Of a stretch of 64,000 nt of DNA, positions 17,126 through 28,411 are shown one piece after another. This DNA comes from Actinomycetospora endophytica. Its GTDB lineage: Bacteria; Actinomycetota; Actinomycetes; Mycobacteriales; Pseudonocardiaceae. Each line of letters starts with the position of its first letter. The first letter of the stretch is position 1. Where the stretch lies: NCBI RefSeq assembly GCF_021026375.1, contig NZ_JAJNDB010000009.1, positions 186,001 through 250,000 on the forward strand. The letters are read 5' to 3'. The position numbers and the translations under genes are program-made. The notes under the pieces were generated by a model. The model saw nothing but the letters and a program-made list of their open reading frames with translations. It searched no databases and was not told where the DNA came from.

Positions 17126-20100
17126 GTGCTGTTCTCCACCACCCCGGGCCCCCAGGGCCTGTACGACCCCGCGTACGAGCACGACGCCTGCGGGGTCGGC
17201 GCGGTCGTCGACACCACGGGCCGTCGCAGCCACGGCATCGTCGCCGACGCCCTGCAGGTGCTGCACAACCTGGACCACCGCGGGGCCGCCGGCAGCGAGC
17301 CGACCAGCGGTGACGGCGCCGGCATCCTCGTGCAGCTCCCCGACGAGCTGCTGCGGGCGACCGTCGACGCCGCGCTGCCGCCACCGCGCCCGAGCGAGGA
17401 CGGCGGCGGGCCGCAGCACACCTACGCGTGCGGCGTGGTCTTCCTCCCGGCCGACGACGACGGGTACGACAAGGCCGTCTCGCTGCTGGAGCGGATCACC
17501 GCCGAGGAGGGCCTCGAGGTCCTGTGCTGGCGCGACCTGCCGACCGACCCCGAGGGCGCCGATGTCGGGTCGGTCGCGCGCTCGGTGATGCCCCGGTTCG
17601 CGCAGGTCCTCGTCGCGCACCCGGAGCGGACCCTCGCCGGCATCGAGCTCGACCGCATCGCCTACCTCGTGCGCAAGCGCGTCGAGCGGGAGTCGGTCGA
17701 GCAGGGCTGCGGGCTCTACATTGCCTCGCTGTCGAGCCGGACCGTGACCTACAAGGGGATGCTGACCACCGACCAGCTGCCGCTGTTCTTCCCGGACCTG
17801 CGCGACGGGCGCCTGACCAGCGCGATCGCGATCGTGCACAGTCGGTTCTCGACCAACACCTTCCCGAGCTGGCCGCTGGCGCACCCGTACCGGGCCATGG
17901 CGCACAACGGGGAGATCAACACCGTGCGCGGCAACCGGAACCGGATGCGGGCGCGTGAGGCGCTGCTCGGCACCGACCTCTTCCCGGGCGACCTGCAGCG
18001 GGCGATGCCCGTCTGCCCGGACGAGGTCTCGGACTCCGCGAGCTTCGACGAGGTCCTCGAGCTGCTCTCGCTCGGCGGCCGGTCGCTGCCGCACGCGGTG
18101 ATGATGATGATGCCGGAGGCGTGGGAGAACCACGCCGAGATGCCGGCCGACCAGCGGGCGTTCTACCAGTTCCACTCCAGCCTCATGGAGCCGTGGGACG
18201 GCCCGGCGGCGGTGGTGTTCACCGACGGGACGCTGCTGGGCGCCACCCTCGACCGCAACGGGCTGCGGCCGGCGCGCTGGTGGCAGCTCGCCGACGACCG
18301 CGTGGTGCTGGCCAGCGAGTCCGGCGTGCTGGAGGTCGACCCGGCCGACGTCGTCGCGAAGGGCCGGCTGCAGCCGGGCCGGATGTTCCTCGTCGACCCG
18401 CGGACCGGTGCCGGGGTCCTCGACGACCAGGCGTTCAAGTCCGAGCTCGCCGCCGCCGAACCGTACGGCGAGTGGCTGCACGCCGGACTGGTGCGCCTCG
18501 ACCAGCTCAAGGCACGCGAGCACGTGGTGCACACCCACGAGTCGGTGATGCGCCGCCAGCAGACCTTCGGCTACACCGAGGAGGAGCTGCGGGTCCTGCT
18601 CGCGCCGATGGCCCGGACGGGAGCCGAGCCGCTGGGCAGCATGGGCACCGACACCCCTACGGCGGCGCTCTCCCGGCGCCCGCGGCTGCTCTACGACTAC
18701 TTCGTCCAGCTGTTCGCGCAGGTCACGAACCCGCCGCTGGACGCGATCCGCGAGGAGCTCGTCACCTGCCTGGCGCGCCCGATCGGCGCCGAGCAGAACC
18801 TGTTCCATCCCGGCCCGGCGTCGTGCCGGCAGGTCGTGCTGCCCTACCCGGTGATCGACAACGACGAGCTCGCGAAGCTCATCCACATCAACGACGACGG
18901 CGACATGCCCGGCTTCGCGGCGACGGTGATCTCCGGGCTCTACGAGGTCGACGGCGGCGAGGACGCCCTGGCGTCGGCCCTGGACCGGGTGTGCCGCGAG
19001 GCCAGCGAGGCGATCGCGGACGGCAAGCGGATCCTCGTGCTCTCCGACCGCGACTCCGACCACCGCCGCGCCCCGATCCCGGCGCTGCTGCTGGTCTCGG
19101 CGGTGCACCACCACCTCGTCGGAACGCGGGAGCGCACCCAGGTCGCCCTCGTTGCGGAGTCCGGGGACGCCCGCGAGGTCCACCATATGGCGCTGCTGCT
19201 GTCCTTCGGGGCGGCGGCGATCAACCCGTACCTGGCGTTCGAGTCGATCGAGGACATGATCGCCTCCGGCCAGCTCGAGGGGCTCGAGACCGGCACCGCG
19301 ATCGCGCACTACGTGAAGGCGTGCGTGAAGGGCGTGCTGAAGGTGATGTCCAAGATGGGCATCTCCACGGTCTCCGGGTACACCGCCGCGCAGGTCTTCG
19401 AGGCGGTCGGGCTCTCGCAGGAGTTCATCGACGAGTACTTCTCGGGGACGTCGTCGAAGCTCGGCGGTGGCGGCCTCGACGTCGTCGCCCGCGAGGCGGG
19501 GATGCGGCACCGGACCGCCTACCCCGACAACCCCACCGAGCGGGCGCACCGCCGCCTCGACGTCGGCGGGGAGTACGCCTACCGCCGCGAGGGCGAGCAG
19601 CACCTGTTCACCCCCGAGACGGTGTTCCTGCTGCAGCACTCGACGCGGACCGGACAGCGCGACGTCTTCCGCCGCTACACCGCCGAGTGCGACCGCATCG
19701 CCGCCGAGGGCGGCCAGCTGCGTGGGCTCTTCCGGCTGCGCTACGACGACCGGCCCCCGGTCGACATCGACGAGGTCGAGCCGGCCACCGAGATCGTCAA
19801 GCGGTTCGCGACCGGGGCGATGAGCTACGGCTCGATCTCCGCCGAGGCGCACACCGACCTCGCGATCGCCATGAACAACATCGGCGGGCGCTCGAACACC
19901 GGCGAGGGCGGCGAGGACCCGGTCCGGCTGCACGACCCGTCGAAGCGCTCGTCGATCAAGCAGGTCGCGTCCGGGCGCTTCGGCGTGACCAGCGAGTACC
20001 TGGTGAACGCCGACGACCTGCAGATCAAGATGGCCCAGGGCGCCAAGCCGGGGGAGGGCGGCCAGCTCGCGGGCCAGAAGGTGTACCCCTGGATCGCCGA

Positions 20101-21754
20101 GGTCCGGCACTCGACGCCCGGCGTCGGGCTGATCTCGCCGCCGCCGCACCACGACATCTACTCCATCGAGGACCTCAAGCAGCTCATCCACGACCTCAAG
20201 AACGCCAACGACCGGGCGCGGATCCACGTCAAGCTGGTCAGCTCGGTCGGGGTCGGGACAGTGGCTGCGGGGGTCAGCAAGGCCCACGCCGACGTCGTGC
20301 TCATCTCCGGGTGGGACGGCGGGACGGGCGCCGCGCCGCTCACGTCGTTGAAGCACGCCGGGGCGCCGTGGGAGGTCGGGCTCGCCGACACCCAGCAGAC
20401 GCTGATCCTCAACGGCCTGCGCGACCGTATCTCGGTCCAGGTCGACGGCGGCATGAAGACCGGCCGCGACGTGATCGTCGGGATGCTGCTGGGCGCCGAG
20501 GAGTACGGGTTCTCGACGGCGCCGCTGGTCGTCAACGGCTGCGTCATGATGCGGGTCTGCCACCTCGACACCTGCCCGGTCGGCGTCGCGACCCAGAACC
20601 CGGAGCTGCGCCGGCGCTACACCGGCCGCCCGGAGTTCGTCGAGAACTTCTTCCGGTTCGTGGCCGAGGAGGTCCGCGAGTACCTCGCGAAGCTCGGGTT
20701 CCGCAGCGTCGAGGAGGCCATCGGGCGCTCGGAGCTGATCGACACCGGCGAGGCGGTCGACAACTGGAAGGCCCAGGGCGTCGACCTCGCCCCGCTGTTC
20801 ACGGTGCCGAAGGGGCCCGAGGGCGCCTCGACCGACCGGCGATGTACGAAGGCCCAGGACCACGGCCTCGACAAGGCCCTGGACCGCACGCTGATCCAGC
20901 TCGCCGAGGGCGCTCTCGACGACGCCATGCCGGTGCGGATCGAGACCCCGGTCCGCAACGTCAACCGCACCGTCGGGACGCTGCTCGGCGCCGAGGTGAC
21001 CCGGCGCTTCGGGCGGGACGGCCTCGCCGACGACACCGTCCACGTCGAGCTCACCGGCTCCGCGGGGCAGTCGCTGGGCGCGTTCCTGCCGCCCGGGGTC
21101 ACGCTCGACCTGGTCGGCGACGCCAACGACTACGTCGCCAAGGGCCTCTCCGGGGGCCGGGTGATCGTGCGTCCGCCGGACGATGCGCCGTTCACCGGCG
21201 GTCGGGCCGTGTCATCCCCCGTCGCTCCGCTCGCCCCGATCCCCGACGAGGACCACACCATCGCCGGCAACGTCATCGCCTACGGCGCCACCGGCGGCGA
21301 GGTGTTCCTGCGCGGCCAGGTGGGAGAGCGGTTCTGCGTCCGGAACTCGGGGGCGCTCGCCGTCGTCGAGGGCGTCGGGGACCACGCCTGCGAGTACATG
21401 ACCGGCGGGCGGGTCGTCGTGCTCGGCCGCACCGGGCGCAACCTCGGCGCCGGGATGTCCGGCGGGATCGCGTTCGTGCACGACCTGCCCGGGGTGCGGG
21501 TCAACCAGGAGATGGTCGACCTGCTCGCGGTGACCGGCGACGACGCCGAGTGGCTCCGGGGCGTCGTCGAGCGCCACCTCGAGCTGACCGGGTCGCCCAA
21601 GGCGGCGCGCCTTCTCGACGACTGGGACACCGAGGTCGGGCACTTCACCAAGGTCATGCCGACCGACTACCAGCGGGTCCTCGACGCGACGCAGCGCGCG
21701 CAGGCCGAGGGCCGCGACCCCAACGAGGTGATCATGGAGGTGGCTGGTGGCTGA
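17126..21754 (+). CDS. gltB: Glutamate synthase large subunit
   Basis: 1542 residues. With GltD it converts glutamine plus 2-oxoglutarate to two glutamates. Cys22 in [13 protein letters not shown] is the expected N-terminal nucleophile after removal of a 21-residue propeptide. The glutaminase domain covers about 22-430 ([28 protein letters not shown]). The FMN domain follows ([26 protein letters not shown] segment), with the 3Fe-4S cysteines at about 1139, 1145 and 1150 in [19 protein letters not shown]-terminal GltB3 beta-helix runs from about 1270 ([20 protein letters not shown]). The length is standard. It overlaps gltD by eight bases. Confidence 0.98.
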   Translation: MLFSTTPGPQGLYDPAYEHDACGVGAVVDTTGRRSHGIVADALQVLHNLDHRGAAGSEPTSGDGAGILVQLPDELLRATVDAALPPPRPSEDGGGPQHTYACGVVFLPADDDGYDKAVSLLERITAEEGLEVLCWRDLPTDPEGADVGSVARSVMPRFAQVLVAHPERTLAGIELDRIAYLVRKRVERESVEQGCGLYIASLSSRTVTYKGMLTTDQLPLFFPDLRDGRLTSAIAIVHSRFSTNTFPSWPLAHPYRAMAHNGEINTVRGNRNRMRAREALLGTDLFPGDLQRAMPVCPDEVSDSASFDEVLELLSLGGRSLPHAVMMMMPEAWENHAEMPADQRAFYQFHSSLMEPWDGPAAVVFTDGTLLGATLDRNGLRPARWWQLADDRVVLASESGVLEVDPADVVAKGRLQPGRMFLVDPRTGAGVLDDQAFKSELAAAEPYGEWLHAGLVRLDQLKAREHVVHTHESVMRRQQTFGYTEEELRVLLAPMARTGAEPLGSMGTDTPTAALSRRPRLLYDYFVQLFAQVTNPPLDAIREELVTCLARPIGAEQNLFHPGPASCRQVVLPYPVIDNDELAKLIHINDDGDMPGFAATVISGLYEVDGGEDALASALDRVCREASEAIADGKRILVLSDRDSDHRRAPIPALLLVSAVHHHLVGTRERTQVALVAESGDAREVHHMALLLSFGAAAINPYLAFESIEDMIASGQLEGLETGTAIAHYVKACVKGVLKVMSKMGISTVSGYTAAQVFEAVGLSQEFIDEYFSGTSSKLGGGGLDVVAREAGMRHRTAYPDNPTERAHRRLDVGGEYAYRREGEQHLFTPETVFLLQHSTRTGQRDVFRRYTAECDRIAAEGGQLRGLFRLRYDDRPPVDIDEVEPATEIVKRFATGAMSYGSISAEAHTDLAIAMNNIGGRSNTGEGGEDPVRLHDPSKRSSIKQVASGRFGVTSEYLVNADDLQIKMAQGAKPGEGGQLAGQKVYPWIAEVRHSTPGVGLISPPPHHDIYSIEDLKQLIHDLKNANDRARIHVKLVSSVGVGTVAAGVSKAHADVVLISGWDGGTGAAPLTSLKHAGAPWEVGLADTQQTLILNGLRDRISVQVDGGMKTGRDVIVGMLLGAEEYGFSTAPLVVNGCVMMRVCHLDTCPVGVATQNPELRRRYTGRPEFVENFFRFVAEEVREYLAKLGFRSVEEAIGRSELIDTGEAVDNWKAQGVDLAPLFTVPKGPEGASTDRRCTKAQDHGLDKALDRTLIQLAEGALDDAMPVRIETPVRNVNRTVGTLLGAEVTRRFGRDGLADDTVHVELTGSAGQSLGAFLPPGVTLDLVGDANDYVAKGLSGGRVIVRPPDDAPFTGGRAVSSPVAPLAPIPDEDHTIAGNVIAYGATGGEVFLRGQVGERFCVRNSGALAVVEGVGDHACEYMTGGRVVVLGRTGRNLGAGMSGGIAFVHDLPGVRVNQEMVDLLAVTGDDAEWLRGVVERHLELTGSPKAARLLDDWDTEVGHFTKVMPTDYQRVLDATQRAQAEGRDPNEVIMEVAGG

Positions 21755-23279
21755 CCCCCGCGGGTTCCTCGCGTACGCGCGCGAGGACAACCCCACGCGG
21801 CCGATCGAGGTCCGTCGCACCGACTGGCACGAGGTGTACGCCTCCGTCACCGATCCCGACGTCGAGGCGGGCACCCGCGAGCAGGCGGCCCGCTGCATGG
21901 ACTGCGGCATCCCGTTCTGCCACTCCGGCTCGGCGGGCTGCCCGCTCGGCAACCTGATCCCGGAGTGGAACGACCTCGTCCGGCTCGGCGAGTGGGGCCG
22001 AGCGGCCGAGCGGTTGCACGCCACCAACAACTTCCCGGAGTTCACCGGCGCGCTCTGCCCGGCACCGTGCCAGGAGGCCTGCGTCCTCTCGATCACCAGC
22101 CAGCCCGGCTCGGTGGCGATCAAGCGGGTCGAGTGGTCGATCGCCGAGGTCGCGTGGCGCGAGGGGCACGTGTCGGCGCAGCCGGCCGCGGAGTCGTCGG
22201 GACGGCGGGTGGCGGTGGTCGGGTCCGGGCCGGCCGGGCTCGCGGCCGCCCAGCAGCTGACCCGGGCCGGCCACGACGTCACGGTCTTCGAGCGCGACGA
22301 CCGCCTCGGCGGGCTGATGCGCTACGGCATCCCGGAGTTCAAGTTCGAGAAGTGGGAGCTCGACCGGCGCCTGGAACAGATGCGCGCGGAGGGCACCCGC
22401 TTCGTCGTGAACTGCGAGGTCGGCGGCGACGATGCCGACGAGGCGGACGGCACCGCGCTGCCCGTCGAGCGGCTGCGGGCCGAGTACGACGCGGTGGTGC
22501 TCGCCGTCGGCGCGCTGGCCGGGCGGGACGACCCCTCGCTGGAGGGGCGCGACCTCGAGGGCATCCACCTCGCGATGGACTACCTGACGCCCGCGAACCG
22601 GGAGTGCGAGGGCGACGGGCCGTCCCCGATCCACGCGCGCGGCAAGAACGTCGTCGTGATCGGCGGCGGGGACACCGGCGCGGACTGCTACGGCACCGCG
22701 ACCCGCCAGGGCGCGATCGGGGTGCACCAGCTCGACCAGTACGCCGCGCCACCCGTCGTCCGGGACCCGACGACCTCACCGTGGCCGACCTGGCCCTACG
22801 TCCTCCGCACCCCGCCGGCCCTCGAGGAGGGTGGCGAACGGATGTTCGCGACGGCGGTGCGGCGCTTCGTCGGCGACGAGCGCGGTCACGTGCGCGCGGT
22901 GGAGCTCGCGACGGTGGAGGTGCGCCGCGGCGCGGACGGGTCCCGCGAGGTCGTCCCGACCTCGGAGGAGGTCCACCAGATGCCCGCCGACCTGGTGCTC
23001 TTCTCGATCGGCTTCACCGGGCCGGACGACATGGCGCTGATACCCGGGCTGGGGATCGAGCGGACGAGGAAGGGCACGATCGGCTGCGGTTCGGACTGGC
23101 AGACCGACGCTCCCGGGGTATTCGTGTGCGGCGACGCCCACCGCGGGGCGTCGCTGATCGTCTGGGCGATCGCCGAGGGCCGGTCCGCGGCGGCCGCCGT
23201 CGACACCTACCTCTCGTCGGACGGCCGCACCGACCTGCCGTCGCCGGTGCATCCGGGGGCGCTGCCGCTGGCGGCATAG
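21747..23279 (+). CDS. gltD: Glutamate synthase small subunit
   Basis: 510 residues; passes electrons from NADPH through FAD and two 4Fe-4S clusters to GltB. The N-terminal cluster ligands are in [14 protein letters not shown] and [12 protein letters not shown]. The FAD fingerprint is [17 protein letters not shown] (about 152-168) and the NADPH fingerprint [15 protein letters not shown] (about 301-315). [18 protein letters not shown] is the second FAD site. GTG 21747 overlaps the gltB stop, giving coupled translation and equal subunits. It is followed by a perfect terminator-like hairpin. Confidence 0.97.
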   Translation: MADPRGFLAYAREDNPTRPIEVRRTDWHEVYASVTDPDVEAGTREQAARCMDCGIPFCHSGSAGCPLGNLIPEWNDLVRLGEWGRAAERLHATNNFPEFTGALCPAPCQEACVLSITSQPGSVAIKRVEWSIAEVAWREGHVSAQPAAESSGRRVAVVGSGPAGLAAAQQLTRAGHDVTVFERDDRLGGLMRYGIPEFKFEKWELDRRLEQMRAEGTRFVVNCEVGGDDADEADGTALPVERLRAEYDAVVLAVGALAGRDDPSLEGRDLEGIHLAMDYLTPANRECEGDGPSPIHARGKNVVVIGGGDTGADCYGTATRQGAIGVHQLDQYAAPPVVRDPTTSPWPTWPYVLRTPPALEEGGERMFATAVRRFVGDERGHVRAVELATVEVRRGADGSREVVPTSEEVHQMPADLVLFSIGFTGPDDMALIPGLGIERTRKGTIGCGSDWQTDAPGVFVCGDAHRGASLIVWAIAEGRSAAAAVDTYLSSDGRTDLPSPVHPGALPLAA

Positions 23280-23293
23280 GTGCGCTTCGCGCT

Positions 23294-23335
23294 CGTGAGC
23301 AGAAATTGACGTCAGGGCGTCAATTTCTGCTCACG
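23294..23335. terminator. Perfect 18-bp hairpin between convergent genes (B)
   Basis: Arms 23294-23311 and 23318-23335 pair perfectly around the loop TCAGGG. It is centred between the gltD stop (+) and the cyclophilin stop (-), so it can end both transcripts. No U-tract. Confidence 0.75.
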
Positions 23336-23348
23336 GGCCGTCAGGCAC

Positions 23349-24152
23349 CTACTGCAGCTGGGCCTTCGTGATCTGCACGGGGATGTTCGGCTTCCCGCCG
23401 CCGGCCTGGTTCGAGTTGTCGTCGCCGCCGGCCGCGATCCTGTCGAGCACCGCGAGCCCCGCCGGGGCGATCTGGCCGACCACCGTGTACTGCGGCGGCA
23501 GCGCCGAGTCGCCGTAGACGAGGAAGAACTGGCTGCCCGTGGTGTCGGGGTCGGACGACTTCGCCATCGCGACCAGACCGCGGGTGTAGTTCGAGGCGCC
23601 CTGGCCCAGCGGCGACGGCGCGAGGTTGGTCGGCGGCTCCTCGGCGTAGCGGTAGCCGGGGCCGCCGGACCCGCTGCCGGTCGGGTCACCGCACTGCAGC
23701 ACCTGGAGGCCCTGGCCGGTGACCAGGCGCGGGCACGGGGTGTTGTCGTAGAAGCCCTGCTGGGCGAGCGAGGTCACCGCGTTCACCGCGCACGGGGCCT
23801 CGGCGCGGTTCAACGTCATCGGGATCGCGCCCTGCGAGGTCTGCAGAGTGAGCCCGACCGTGCCCGTCCGGGCCGGGTTCGCGTCCGGCGCCTGGACCGG
23901 GCGGGAGGCCTGACCGTCGGGCGTGTACTGGCACGCCCCGGCTGCCGTCGCGGGTGCGGCAGGAGCGGCCTCCGAGGACGACGGGCGGGTGTAGAGGTAG
24001 ATCCCGACGGCGGCCACGACCACCACCACGACCGCGACGACGGCTCCGATCGTCAGGCGCTGCCGACGGCGGCGGGACCGCTCCGCGCGGCGCTCGATCT
24101 GTCGCTCCAGCTTGCGCTTGGCGGCCTTCCGGCGCTGCTCGTTCGTCGGCAC
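23349..24152 (-). CDS. Membrane-anchored cyclophilin-type peptidyl-prolyl isomerase
   Basis: 267 residues. A basic cytoplasmic N-terminus (KRKLERQIERRAERSRRRRQR) is followed by one membrane anchor (IGAVVAVVVVVVAAVGIYLY, about 35-54), an Ala/Pro linker and an extracytoplasmic cyclophilin domain at about 95-267. Domain marks are GFYDNTPCPRLV, GLVAMAKSSDPDTTGSQFFL and YTVVGQI. It should help folding of exported proteins. Neighbours (MBL hydrolase, hisS) match the Rv2582/ppiB region. The start is GTG 24152, six bases after a minus-strand TAGGAT, so it is probably leaderless. Confidence 0.92.
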   Translation of the reverse strand: MPTNEQRRKAAKRKLERQIERRAERSRRRRQRLTIGAVVAVVVVVVAAVGIYLYTRPSSSEAAPAAPATAAGACQYTPDGQASRPVQAPDANPARTGTVGLTLQTSQGAIPMTLNRAEAPCAVNAVTSLAQQGFYDNTPCPRLVTGQGLQVLQCGDPTGSGSGGPGYRYAEEPPTNLAPSPLGQGASNYTRGLVAMAKSSDPDTTGSQFFLVYGDSALPPQYTVVGQIAPAGLAVLDRIAAGGDDNSNQAGGGKPNIPVQITKAQLQ

Positions 24153-24158
24153 GGCGGC

Positions 24159-24164
24159 ATCCTA
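24159..24164 (-). promoter_or_regulatory. -10 element for leaderless cyclophilin gene
   Basis: Minus-strand TAGGAT ends six bases before GTG 24152. The plus-strand -10 for the divergent hydrolase (TAGGCT, 24269-24274) is about 105 bases away. Confidence 0.45.
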
Positions 24165-24307
24165 GGAAGTCAGGTTCCGGTGAGTCCGACCAGGTCAGGA
24201 CCGACGCGTCACGGAGGGCGTCGATCAGGGCCGCTCACCTGAGTCCGATCGCCGTCGAGGGTGACCACTAGGCTGGCGGTCCAGGTCCAACCGAGGAGGA
24301 CGAGGAC

Positions 24308-25000
24308 GTGCTGGTCGCCGGATTCCCGGCCGGGAGCTTCCAGACCAACTGCTTCGTGGTGGCGCCCGACGAGGGCGGTCCCTGCGTCGTGGTCGACCCG
24401 GGGCAGGAGGCCGAGGAGCCGCTGCGCAAGGTGCTGGCCGAGCGGAAGCTCTCGCCGGTGGCGGTGCTGCTCACCCACGGGCACCTCGACCACATGTGGT
24501 CGGTGACCCCGGTCTGCGACGGTGACGACATCCCGGCGTGGATCCACCCCGAGGACCGGTTCATGCTCGCCGACCCGCTCAAGGGCGTCGGCGAGATGGG
24601 GTCCCAGCTCGCCGCGATGTACCCGGGGCTGGAGTTCCGGGAGCCGAAGCAGGTCGAGACGCTCACCGACGGCGCCACGCTGGATCTCGCCGGGCTGAGC
24701 CTCACCGTCGACCACACCCCGGGCCATACCCGGGGCTCGGTCGTCTTCCGCAGCGCCACCGAGGACGGCGCGCCGTTCGTGCTCGCCGGGGACACCCTGT
24801 TCCAGGGCGGCATCGGGCGCACCGATCTCCCCGGCGGCTCGCTCGAGGAGATGATGACGAGCCTGCAGACCAAGCTCCTGTCGCTGCCCGACGAGACCGC
24901 GGTGCTGCCCGGGCACGGGCAGCCGACCACCATCGGCGACGAGCGGCACACCAACCCCTTCCTGCAGGGCCCCCAGAACGCGCCCGGCAGGAACCTCTAG
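24308..25000 (+). CDS. MBL-fold metallo-hydrolase (glyoxalase II-like)
   Basis: 230 residues with the metal-binding motif [11 protein letters not shown] (about 57-67), then [27 protein letters not shown] and [12 protein letters not shown], which supply the remaining ligands for two metals. It is the glyoxalase II-like subfamily, short of the C-terminal helical substrate domain of true GloB, so the thioester substrate is uncertain. GAGGAGG lies close upstream of GTG 24308. It is 11 bases from hisS; the order cyclophilin-MBL-hisS is the same as in M. tuberculosis. Confidence 0.92.
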   Translation: MLVAGFPAGSFQTNCFVVAPDEGGPCVVVDPGQEAEEPLRKVLAERKLSPVAVLLTHGHLDHMWSVTPVCDGDDIPAWIHPEDRFMLADPLKGVGEMGSQLAAMYPGLEFREPKQVETLTDGATLDLAGLSLTVDHTPGHTRGSVVFRSATEDGAPFVLAGDTLFQGGIGRTDLPGGSLEEMMTSLQTKLLSLPDETAVLPGHGQPTTIGDERHTNPFLQGPQNAPGRNL

Positions 25001-25011
25001 AGGAAGGCCGC

Positions 25012-26280
25012 ATGGCCGAGATCCCGCCCGGCGGCTTCACCGCGCCGAAGGGCATCCCCGAGTACGTCGGGCCCGAGTTCGTCGCGGTGCGCGACACCCT
25101 GATCCGCGAGGCCGACCGCGCCGGCTACGCCCACCTCGAGCTGCCGGTGTTCGAGGACACCGCGCTCTACGCCCGCGGGGTCGGCGAGTCCACCGACGTC
25201 GTCTCCAAGGAGATGTACTCGTTCGCCGACCGCGGCGGCCGGTCGGTGACGCTGCGCCCCGAGGGGACCGCCGGCGTCGTCCGCTCCGTGATCGAGCACG
25301 GCCTGGACCGCGGGACGCTGCCGGTCAAGCTGCGCTACGCCGGGCCGTTCTTCCGCTACGAGCGTCCGCAGGCGGGCCGGTACCGGCAGCTGCAGCAGGT
25401 CGGCGTCGAGGCGATCGGGGTGGACGACCCCGCGCTCGACGCCGAGGTGCTCGCCGTCGCCGACGCCGGGTTCCGGGCCCTGGGGATCACCGGGCACCGC
25501 CTCGAGATCACCAGCCTCGGCGACGCGACGACGCGCCCGGCCTACCGCGCCGAGCTGACCCGGTTCCTCGAGAAGCTGGACCTCGACGAGCCCACCCGGG
25601 GACGCGCCCGGATCAACCCGCTGCGGGTGCTCGACGACAAGCGACCGGAGGTCCGCGAGCAGCTCGCCGACGCGCCGCTGATGGTCGACCACCTGTCCGA
25701 CGAGGCCGCCGCGCACCACCGCAAGGTGCTGGGCTACCTAGACGAGCTCGGCGTCCCGTACACCGAGAACCCGTGGATGGTCCGCGGCCTGGACTACTAC
25801 ACGAAGACGACGTTCGAGTTCGTCCACGACGGGCTCGGGTCGCAGTCCGGGATCGGCGGCGGCGGGCGCTACGACGGGCTCATGGCCGAGCTCGGCGGAC
25901 AGGCGCTGTCCGGGGTCGGCTTCGGCATCGGCGTCGACCGGACCCTGCTCGCCTGCCAGGCCGAGGGGCTCGAGGTCGCCCCCGCGCGCCGGGTCGAGGT
26001 GTTCGGCGTGCCGCTGGGGGAGTCGGCGCGGGACCGGCTGGTCGGCATCGTCGGGGCCCTGCGCCGCGGCGGGATCCGGGCCGACCTCGCCTATGGCGGG
26101 CGCGGGCTCAAGGGCGCGATGAAGGCCGCCGACCGGTCCGGCGCGCGCTACGCGCTGGTGCTGGGTGAGCGCGACCTCGAGGCCGGTGTCATCCAGCTCA
26201 AGGACCTCACCGACGGCTCGCAGACCGAGGTGCCGCTCGACGGGGCCGTCGCGGCCGTGGACCGGGCGCTGGGTGCCTGA
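25012..26280 (+). CDS. hisS: Histidyl-tRNA synthetase
   Basis: 422-residue class II synthetase. Motif 1/2 region: [12 protein letters not shown], then [16 protein letters not shown]. Histidine-specific loops are [11 protein letters not shown] and GGGGRYDGL, and motif 3 is [10 protein letters not shown]. The C-terminal anticodon-binding domain starts at about 325 ([20 protein letters not shown]). Length is normal. The start ATG 25012 has AGAGGAAGG seven bases upstream. Confidence 0.97.
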   Translation: MAEIPPGGFTAPKGIPEYVGPEFVAVRDTLIREADRAGYAHLELPVFEDTALYARGVGESTDVVSKEMYSFADRGGRSVTLRPEGTAGVVRSVIEHGLDRGTLPVKLRYAGPFFRYERPQAGRYRQLQQVGVEAIGVDDPALDAEVLAVADAGFRALGITGHRLEITSLGDATTRPAYRAELTRFLEKLDLDEPTRGRARINPLRVLDDKRPEVREQLADAPLMVDHLSDEAAAHHRKVLGYLDELGVPYTENPWMVRGLDYYTKTTFEFVHDGLGSQSGIGGGGRYDGLMAELGGQALSGVGFGIGVDRTLLACQAEGLEVAPARRVEVFGVPLGESARDRLVGIVGALRRGGIRADLAYGGRGLKGAMKAADRSGARYALVLGERDLEAGVIQLKDLTDGSQTEVPLDGAVAAVDRALGA

Positions 26281-26282
26281 CG

Positions 26283-26330
26283 GCCTGTGAGCACTGAGTG
26301 ACGCAAGGGCGTCACTCAGTGCTCACAGGC
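26283..26330. terminator. Perfect 21-bp hairpin between convergent genes (C)
   Basis: Arms 26283-26303 and 26310-26330 pair perfectly around the loop CAAGGG. It is the only feature between the hisS stop (+) and the next gene's stop (-). Confidence 0.75.
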
Positions 26331-26341
26331 GTGAAGCGCAC

Positions 26342-27250
26342 CTACCGCACCTGCGGGAACGGCGTCGTCAGATCGTCGGCCGGGGACGGCACCTCGGGCA
26401 CGACGGCGGCCGCGCCCACCCGTCGGTCGGCGGCGGGCGTCGCGCTCCGCCGACCTGACGATGTCACCCGCATCGGGACCTGCCCCGTCCGGCCGGAGCG
26501 CTCCACCGCCTCGCGCGCCGACCGCTCCGTCGCCGCCTGCAGCGTCCGGGCCATGACCCGGCGGGCGAGCAGCACGCACAGGTGGCAGAACGCGACGTAG
26601 CCCAGGAACTTGACGACGTCCTCCGCGTGCCCGAGGAACGTGGCCAACGGCGGGATGCGGTTCTCGAAGAAGTCCTCGGCCTCGTCACCCACGAGCGAGC
26701 CGCCGAGCAGGGCGAGGGCGCAGAGGAAGGTCAGGCCGAGCCGCTCGCGGCGCAGCGGGCCGAACGCCCAGGCCACGAGCACGATGCCGATCACGGCGTA
26801 CACCGCGAGGCCGGCGTTCTCCGGGATCCCCATCCCGGGCAGCACGGCGTCGTGGACCATCATCATGTCGTCGAAGCCCAGCCAGATGCACAGGATCGCC
26901 ACGGCGAGCCCGGCGGTCTGCGCGGGTGAGGTCGCGCCCTCGTCGCCGGTGCTGCGGGACCACGCGCGGGAGACGACGAGCGAGCCGAGCGCGATCCCGG
27001 CGCACACCATCAGCGCGCTCGAGAACATGATCGTGAAGAGCCCCGAGTACTCGGAGTCCTCGGGGAAGCGGTCCTGCAGCACGATCGTCAGGTCGTGCCC
27101 GGTCCCGCCGTAGATCGTGAGCGCGATGCCCAGGAACACGGCCGCCGGCAGCACCGAGCGCAGGAGCATCCGGCCCGCCTCGGCCAGGTCACTGCGATCG
27201 GCCGGCACCGGACCGGCGGGGTGAGCTCCCGTGGGGGAGGGGGTCGTCAC
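26342..27250 (-). CDS. Uncharacterised multi-pass membrane protein
   Basis: 302 residues from GTG 27250, with GGAGG seven bases upstream on the minus strand. About six hydrophobic segments are visible, including LLRSVLPAAVFLGIALTIY, MFSSALMVCAGIALGSLVV, TAGLAVAILCIWLG, ENAGLAVYAVIGIVLVAWAFG, LTFLCALALLGGSLVG and VVKFLGYVAFCHLCVLLA. A conserved-looking acidic/His patch, LGFDDMMMVHDAVLPG, lies at about 138-153, followed by DEAEDFFEN at about 204-212. I do not recognise a named family. The C-terminal 60 residues are a charged cytoplasmic-like tail. It is divergent from the SurE-like lipoprotein. Confidence 0.75.
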   Translation of the reverse strand: MTTPSPTGAHPAGPVPADRSDLAEAGRMLLRSVLPAAVFLGIALTIYGGTGHDLTIVLQDRFPEDSEYSGLFTIMFSSALMVCAGIALGSLVVSRAWSRSTGDEGATSPAQTAGLAVAILCIWLGFDDMMMVHDAVLPGMGIPENAGLAVYAVIGIVLVAWAFGPLRRERLGLTFLCALALLGGSLVGDEAEDFFENRIPPLATFLGHAEDVVKFLGYVAFCHLCVLLARRVMARTLQAATERSAREAVERSGRTGQVPMRVTSSGRRSATPAADRRVGAAAVVPEVPSPADDLTTPFPQVR

Positions 27251-27308
27251 GGTCGAGCCTCCGATCACCGTCGGTGGGTGCGGCTCCCGCTCGCCGCTGA
27301 ACGAACGC

Positions 27309-27327
27309 CGTCGTTCCCGCAACGACG
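27309..27327. promoter_or_regulatory. Dyad in divergent intergenic region
   Basis: CGTCGTT-cccgc-AACGACG, a perfect 7-bp dyad in the 279-bp gap between the membrane protein (-) and the SurE-like gene (+). A plus-strand TAGGAT at 27460-27465 could be the -10 for the latter, leaving a leader of about 60 nt. Confidence 0.3.
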
Positions 27328-27529
27328 AAGTGAACGGGAGGGTAATGAGCACCCCACCAACGAGCGATGTCGGGTCGTGCCCGGATGATCCGTGTCGGCA
27401 GGCGGCGGGTCGATCACGACGGACGGCCGGTCGAGGCGTCCGATTCGCCCGGGTCCTCCTAGGATCACGCCCGATCCCCGCCCGCGCCGTCGGCACGAAC
27501 CGTCGGTACCGACCAGCCGGAGACCCCCC

Positions 27530-28405
27530 ATGAGCGGATCCCGGGCCGCGACCGGCGCCCTGCTGATCGTCGTGGCGGTCGTCGTCGGAGCCCTGACCGG
27601 GTGCGCGAGCCCGGCACCTCCGCCGGCCGCCGGCCCGCCCTCGAGCACCGCCCCGGTCAGCCCGGTCGCCGGGACCACCACGACCGTCGCACCGAGGCCC
27701 GCCCCGCTGCGCATCCTGCTGACCGACGACGACGGGTACTCCGCCGGCGGCATCCGGGCGGTGCGCGCCGCGCTGACCCGGGCCGGCTACGACGTCAGCA
27801 CGGTGGCCCCGGACGGCAACCGGAGCGGGTCGGGGGCCGAGACCAGCGGCAAGCAGACGCTGCACAACACCGACGATCCCGGCGTCCGCACCGTGACCGG
27901 CACCCCCGCCGACGCGGTGATCGCCGGACTCGCCGCGCTGCGGGCGGCGGGCCGGCCGCCGGACCTGGTGGTGTCGGGTACCAACCTGGGCCGCAACACC
28001 GGGTCGGGGATCACCGAGTCGGGCACCGTCGGCGCGGCGGTGACCGCGGCGCACGCCGGGCTCCCCGCGATCGCGGTGTCCACCGACCGCGCCGAGGACG
28101 AGTCCGACTGCGAGCCGACCGCGGCCTTCGTCGTACGGCTCGTCGGAGCGCTCGCCACCGCCCGGCCGCCGTTCGCCCCCGGCCTGGTGCTCAACGTCAA
28201 CCACCCGGTGAAGCAGGCGTCCGGCCTCGCCTGGCTGCCCGCGCAGGAGATCACCCTCGAGGGTGACCGGATGAAGCTCGACAGCCCGGGCGACGACAAC
28301 GACGGCGGGCTCGGCCGCGGCCGGGCCACGATCGCCGAGCTGGACGCGGACGGGAAGGACGGGGCGCCGCCCTCGGTGCGGGATCGGCTCGCAGGGTTCG
28401 GCTGA
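27530..28405 (+). CDS. SurE-like 5'/3'-nucleotidase as a lipoprotein
   Basis: 291 residues. The N-terminus is a lipoprotein signal: a hydrophobic core (ALLIVVAVVVGALTGC) ending in the lipobox LTGC at about residue 24, then a Pro/Thr/Ala linker to about 60. The SurE domain follows: ILLTDDDGYSAGGIRAVRAAL holds the metal-binding acidic pair, and VSGTNLGRNTGSGITESGTV the Asn/Ser active-site loops. SurE enzymes dephosphorylate nucleotides and are normally cytoplasmic, so an exported, lipid-anchored copy points to scavenging outside the membrane (inference). GGAG lies seven bases before ATG 27530. Confidence 0.85.
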   Translation: MSGSRAATGALLIVVAVVVGALTGCASPAPPPAAGPPSSTAPVSPVAGTTTTVAPRPAPLRILLTDDDGYSAGGIRAVRAALTRAGYDVSTVAPDGNRSGSGAETSGKQTLHNTDDPGVRTVTGTPADAVIAGLAALRAAGRPPDLVVSGTNLGRNTGSGITESGTVGAAVTAAHAGLPAIAVSTDRAEDESDCEPTAAFVVRLVGALATARPPFAPGLVLNVNHPVKQASGLAWLPAQEITLEGDRMKLDSPGDDNDGGLGRGRATIAELDADGKDGAPPSVRDRLAGFG

Positions 28406-28411
28406 CGCCAT

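Noticed and set aside
16979-21043. 1354-codon open frame antisense to gltB
   Set aside because: It is the GC-driven shadow of a complete gltB. The sequence is rich in Arg, Val, Asp, His and Gly without any domain.
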